NCBI GenBank assembly: GCA_902478455.1
Contig: CABSLJ010000134.1
Coordinates: forward strand, 1 to 6,837
Reading direction: 5' to 3'
DNA from: an uncultured Oscillospiraceae bacterium
Lineage (GTDB): Bacteria > Bacillota > Clostridia > Oscillospirales > Acutalibacteraceae
Length of the DNA: 6,837 nt
Shown one piece after another: positions 6,260 through 6,837 of the stretch. Position 1 is the stretch's first letter. Each line of letters begins with the position of its first letter. The notes below the pieces were generated by a model, which worked only from the letters and a program-made list of their open reading frames with translations, did not search any database and was not told the origin of the DNA. The position numbers and the translations under genes are program-made.

Positions 6260-6348
6260 GGAGGGGTGTCCGAGCGGTTTAAGGAGCTGGTCTTGAAAAC
6301 CAGTGACCCCGACAGGGGCCAAGGGTTCGAATCCCTTCCCCTCCGCCA
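6260..6348 (+). tRNA. tRNA-Ser (anticodon UGA)
   Basis: The acceptor GGAGGGG (6260-6266) pairs with CCCCTCC (6338-6344), followed by discriminator G and an encoded CCA (6346-6348). The anticodon stem CTGGT/ACCAG (6287-6291, 6299-6303) holds loop CTTGAAA with anticodon TGA at 6294-6296. The long class II variable arm has a CCCC/GGGG stem, as expected for serine. The T arm is AAGGG-TTCGAAT-CCCTT (6321-6337). It reads UCA and, by wobble, other UCN serine codons. Confidence 0.98.
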
Positions 6349-6389
6349 CCCATCTCTCCCAAAAGTTCATACCATTTTTATCTTCACAT

Positions 6390-6479
6390 GGAGAAGTACT
6401 CAAGTGGTGAAGAGGCTCCCCTGCTAAGGGAGTAGGCCGGGCAACTGGCGCAAGGGTTCAAATCCCTTCTTCTCCGCCA
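6390..6479 (+). tRNA. tRNA-Ser (anticodon GCU)
   Basis: The acceptor GGAGAAG (6390-6396) pairs with CTTCTCC (6469-6475), then discriminator G and encoded CCA (6477-6479). The anticodon stem CTCCC/GGGAG (6416-6420, 6428-6432) encloses CTGCTAA with anticodon GCT at 6423-6425, reading AGC/AGU. The long variable arm is class II serine-like. Only 41 bp without a promoter or terminator separate it from the tRNA-Ser(UGA), so the two are almost certainly co-transcribed. Confidence 0.98.
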
Positions 6480-6482
6480 AAT

Positions 6483-6534
6483 AAGCACCGCAATTTTGAT
6501 ACAATCGGTATCAGGATTGCGGTGCTTTCTTTTT
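6483..6534 (+). terminator. Rho-independent terminator of the tRNA-Ser unit
   Basis: A 12-bp perfect stem AAGCACCGCAAT/ATTGCGGTGCTT (6483-6494 with 6516-6527) has an inner GATAC/GTATC extension (6498-6502 with 6508-6512). It is followed by TCTTTTT and starts four bases after the CCA of the second tRNA. Confidence 0.93.
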
Positions 6535-6595
6535 GCCTGAATGGGCTTATTTCAAGGGCTTTCCGACTTTTGAGATGTCTGCTGCTCCCCGGTAG

Positions 6596-6660
6596 AACGA
6601 TAGCCCACTGCCATCCAGTGCTCAAAGGCACCGGATGGCAGTGGGCTATCGTTTGTTTTT
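6596..6660 (+). terminator. Long hairpin with T-tract (second terminator or palindromic element)
   Basis: A perfect 21-bp stem pairs 6596-6616 with 6633-6653. After one A/C mismatch it continues as GTGC/GCAC (6618-6621 with 6628-6631) around loop TCAAAG. On the + strand TTTGTTTTT follows, as in an intrinsic terminator, but no + strand gene ends between it and the tRNA terminator. It could be a backup terminator or a small palindromic repeat element. Confidence 0.55.
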
Positions 6661-6699
6661 AGGGCTACCGTTTAATTTGTGGGCTATCGTTTATTCTTA
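6643..6699. repeat. Three tandem 19-bp repeats (GGGCTATCGTTT core)
   Basis: Units start at 6643, 6662 and 6681, exactly 19 bp apart, each opening GGGCTAyCGTTT followed by an AT-rich seven-base tail. Units 1 and 3 share the 14-mer GTGGGCTATCGTTT (6641-6654 and 6679-6692); unit 2 is more diverged. Unit 1 also forms the right arm of the hairpin, so an inverted copy lies at 6596-6606. The last unit ends on the stop codon of the leftward gene. Confidence 0.75.
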
Positions 6700-6837
6700 A
6701 ACGCCAAGCCGATGACGGATATCGTTGAGCCATTCGCCCTTGTATTTGAAGTATTTTGGTCCGGCAATGGAGTACTGCTTGCCGGTCAGAAGTTTTGCAA
6801 GGGCGGTCAGCGACATAGTCTCCCCATTATATTCAAC
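6697..6837 (-). CDS. C-terminal 46 residues of an unrecognised protein (runs off the right edge)
   Basis: A leftward frame enters from the right edge and ends at TAA 6697-6699, with a second in-frame TAA two codons later. The visible part reads VEYNGETMSLTALAK, then LLTGKQYSIAGPKYFKYKG, then EWLNDIRHRLGV. It has coding-like composition: a YNG-x-x-MSL-ALAK helix start, a GP-x-YF-YKG turn and an amphipathic end. The look is that of a small C-terminal accessory domain of the sort attached to some nucleases or DNA-modification enzymes, but I cannot assign it and give no function. Upstream sequence is needed. The tandem repeats and long hairpin lie directly downstream of its stop. Confidence 0.6.
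   Translation of the reverse strand, partial: VEYNGETMSLTALAKLLTGKQYSIAGPKYFKYKGEWLNDIRHRLGV

Noticed and set aside
6100..6282. 60-residue rightward open frame before the tRNA
   Set aside because: It overlaps the tRNA promoter and the tRNA itself, has no ribosome binding site and no recognisable domain.
6209..6403. 64-residue leftward open frame containing GFEPLAPVGVTGFQDQLLKPLGHPSE
   Set aside because: It is antisense to tRNA-Ser(UGA). This peptide pattern is a well-known artefact of translating the complement of serine tRNA genes.
6643..6699. The 19-bp tandem units as a CRISPR array
   Set aside because: Units are contiguous, with no unique spacers between repeats and no cas genes nearby.

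Overview
The window looks like ordinary chromosome from a moderately GC-rich, endospore-forming anaerobic Firmicute of the class Clostridia, plausibly Oscillospiraceae or Ruminococcaceae. This rests on a SpoIID engulfment protein, AG-rich Shine-Dalgarno sites, SigA-type promoters with 17-18 bp spacers, CCA-encoding tRNA genes, and a citrate synthase of the variant seen in gut clostridia. The taxonomic placement is inference; no rRNA or other marker is present.

Layout. Three genes read leftward in the left half: a divergent-side citrate synthase (start 3173), then an unrecognised polytopic membrane protein (start 1704), then gapA (start 517), whose catalytic half is cut by the left edge. Citrate synthase and gapA each have a clear SigA promoter. 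I see none for the membrane protein, so it is probably read from the citrate synthase promoter. Divergent from citrate synthase is spoIID (+), with a candidate SigE promoter and a rho-independent terminator. It converges on a leftward glycerate kinase gene with its own SigA promoter and a leader of about 135 nt that can form competing stems. Next, on the + strand, is a two-gene tRNA-Ser unit (UGA, GCU) with a near-consensus promoter and a strong terminator. The right edge holds three 19-bp tandem repeats joined to a long hairpin, and the last 46 codons of an unrecognised leftward gene.

How the genes relate. GapA (glycolysis), citrate synthase (entry to the oxidative TCA branch and glutamate synthesis) and glycerate kinase (glycerate into lower glycolysis) are central carbon enzymes. 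SpoIID belongs to the mother-cell engulfment machinery, and the tRNA pair reads UCN and AGY serine codons. These look like separately regulated neighbours, not one pathway island.

I found no convincing undescribed multi-gene system. The items most worth a second look are non-coding: the repeat/hairpin cluster after the tRNAs, the structured glycerate kinase leader, and a spaced direct repeat upstream of the citrate synthase promoter.
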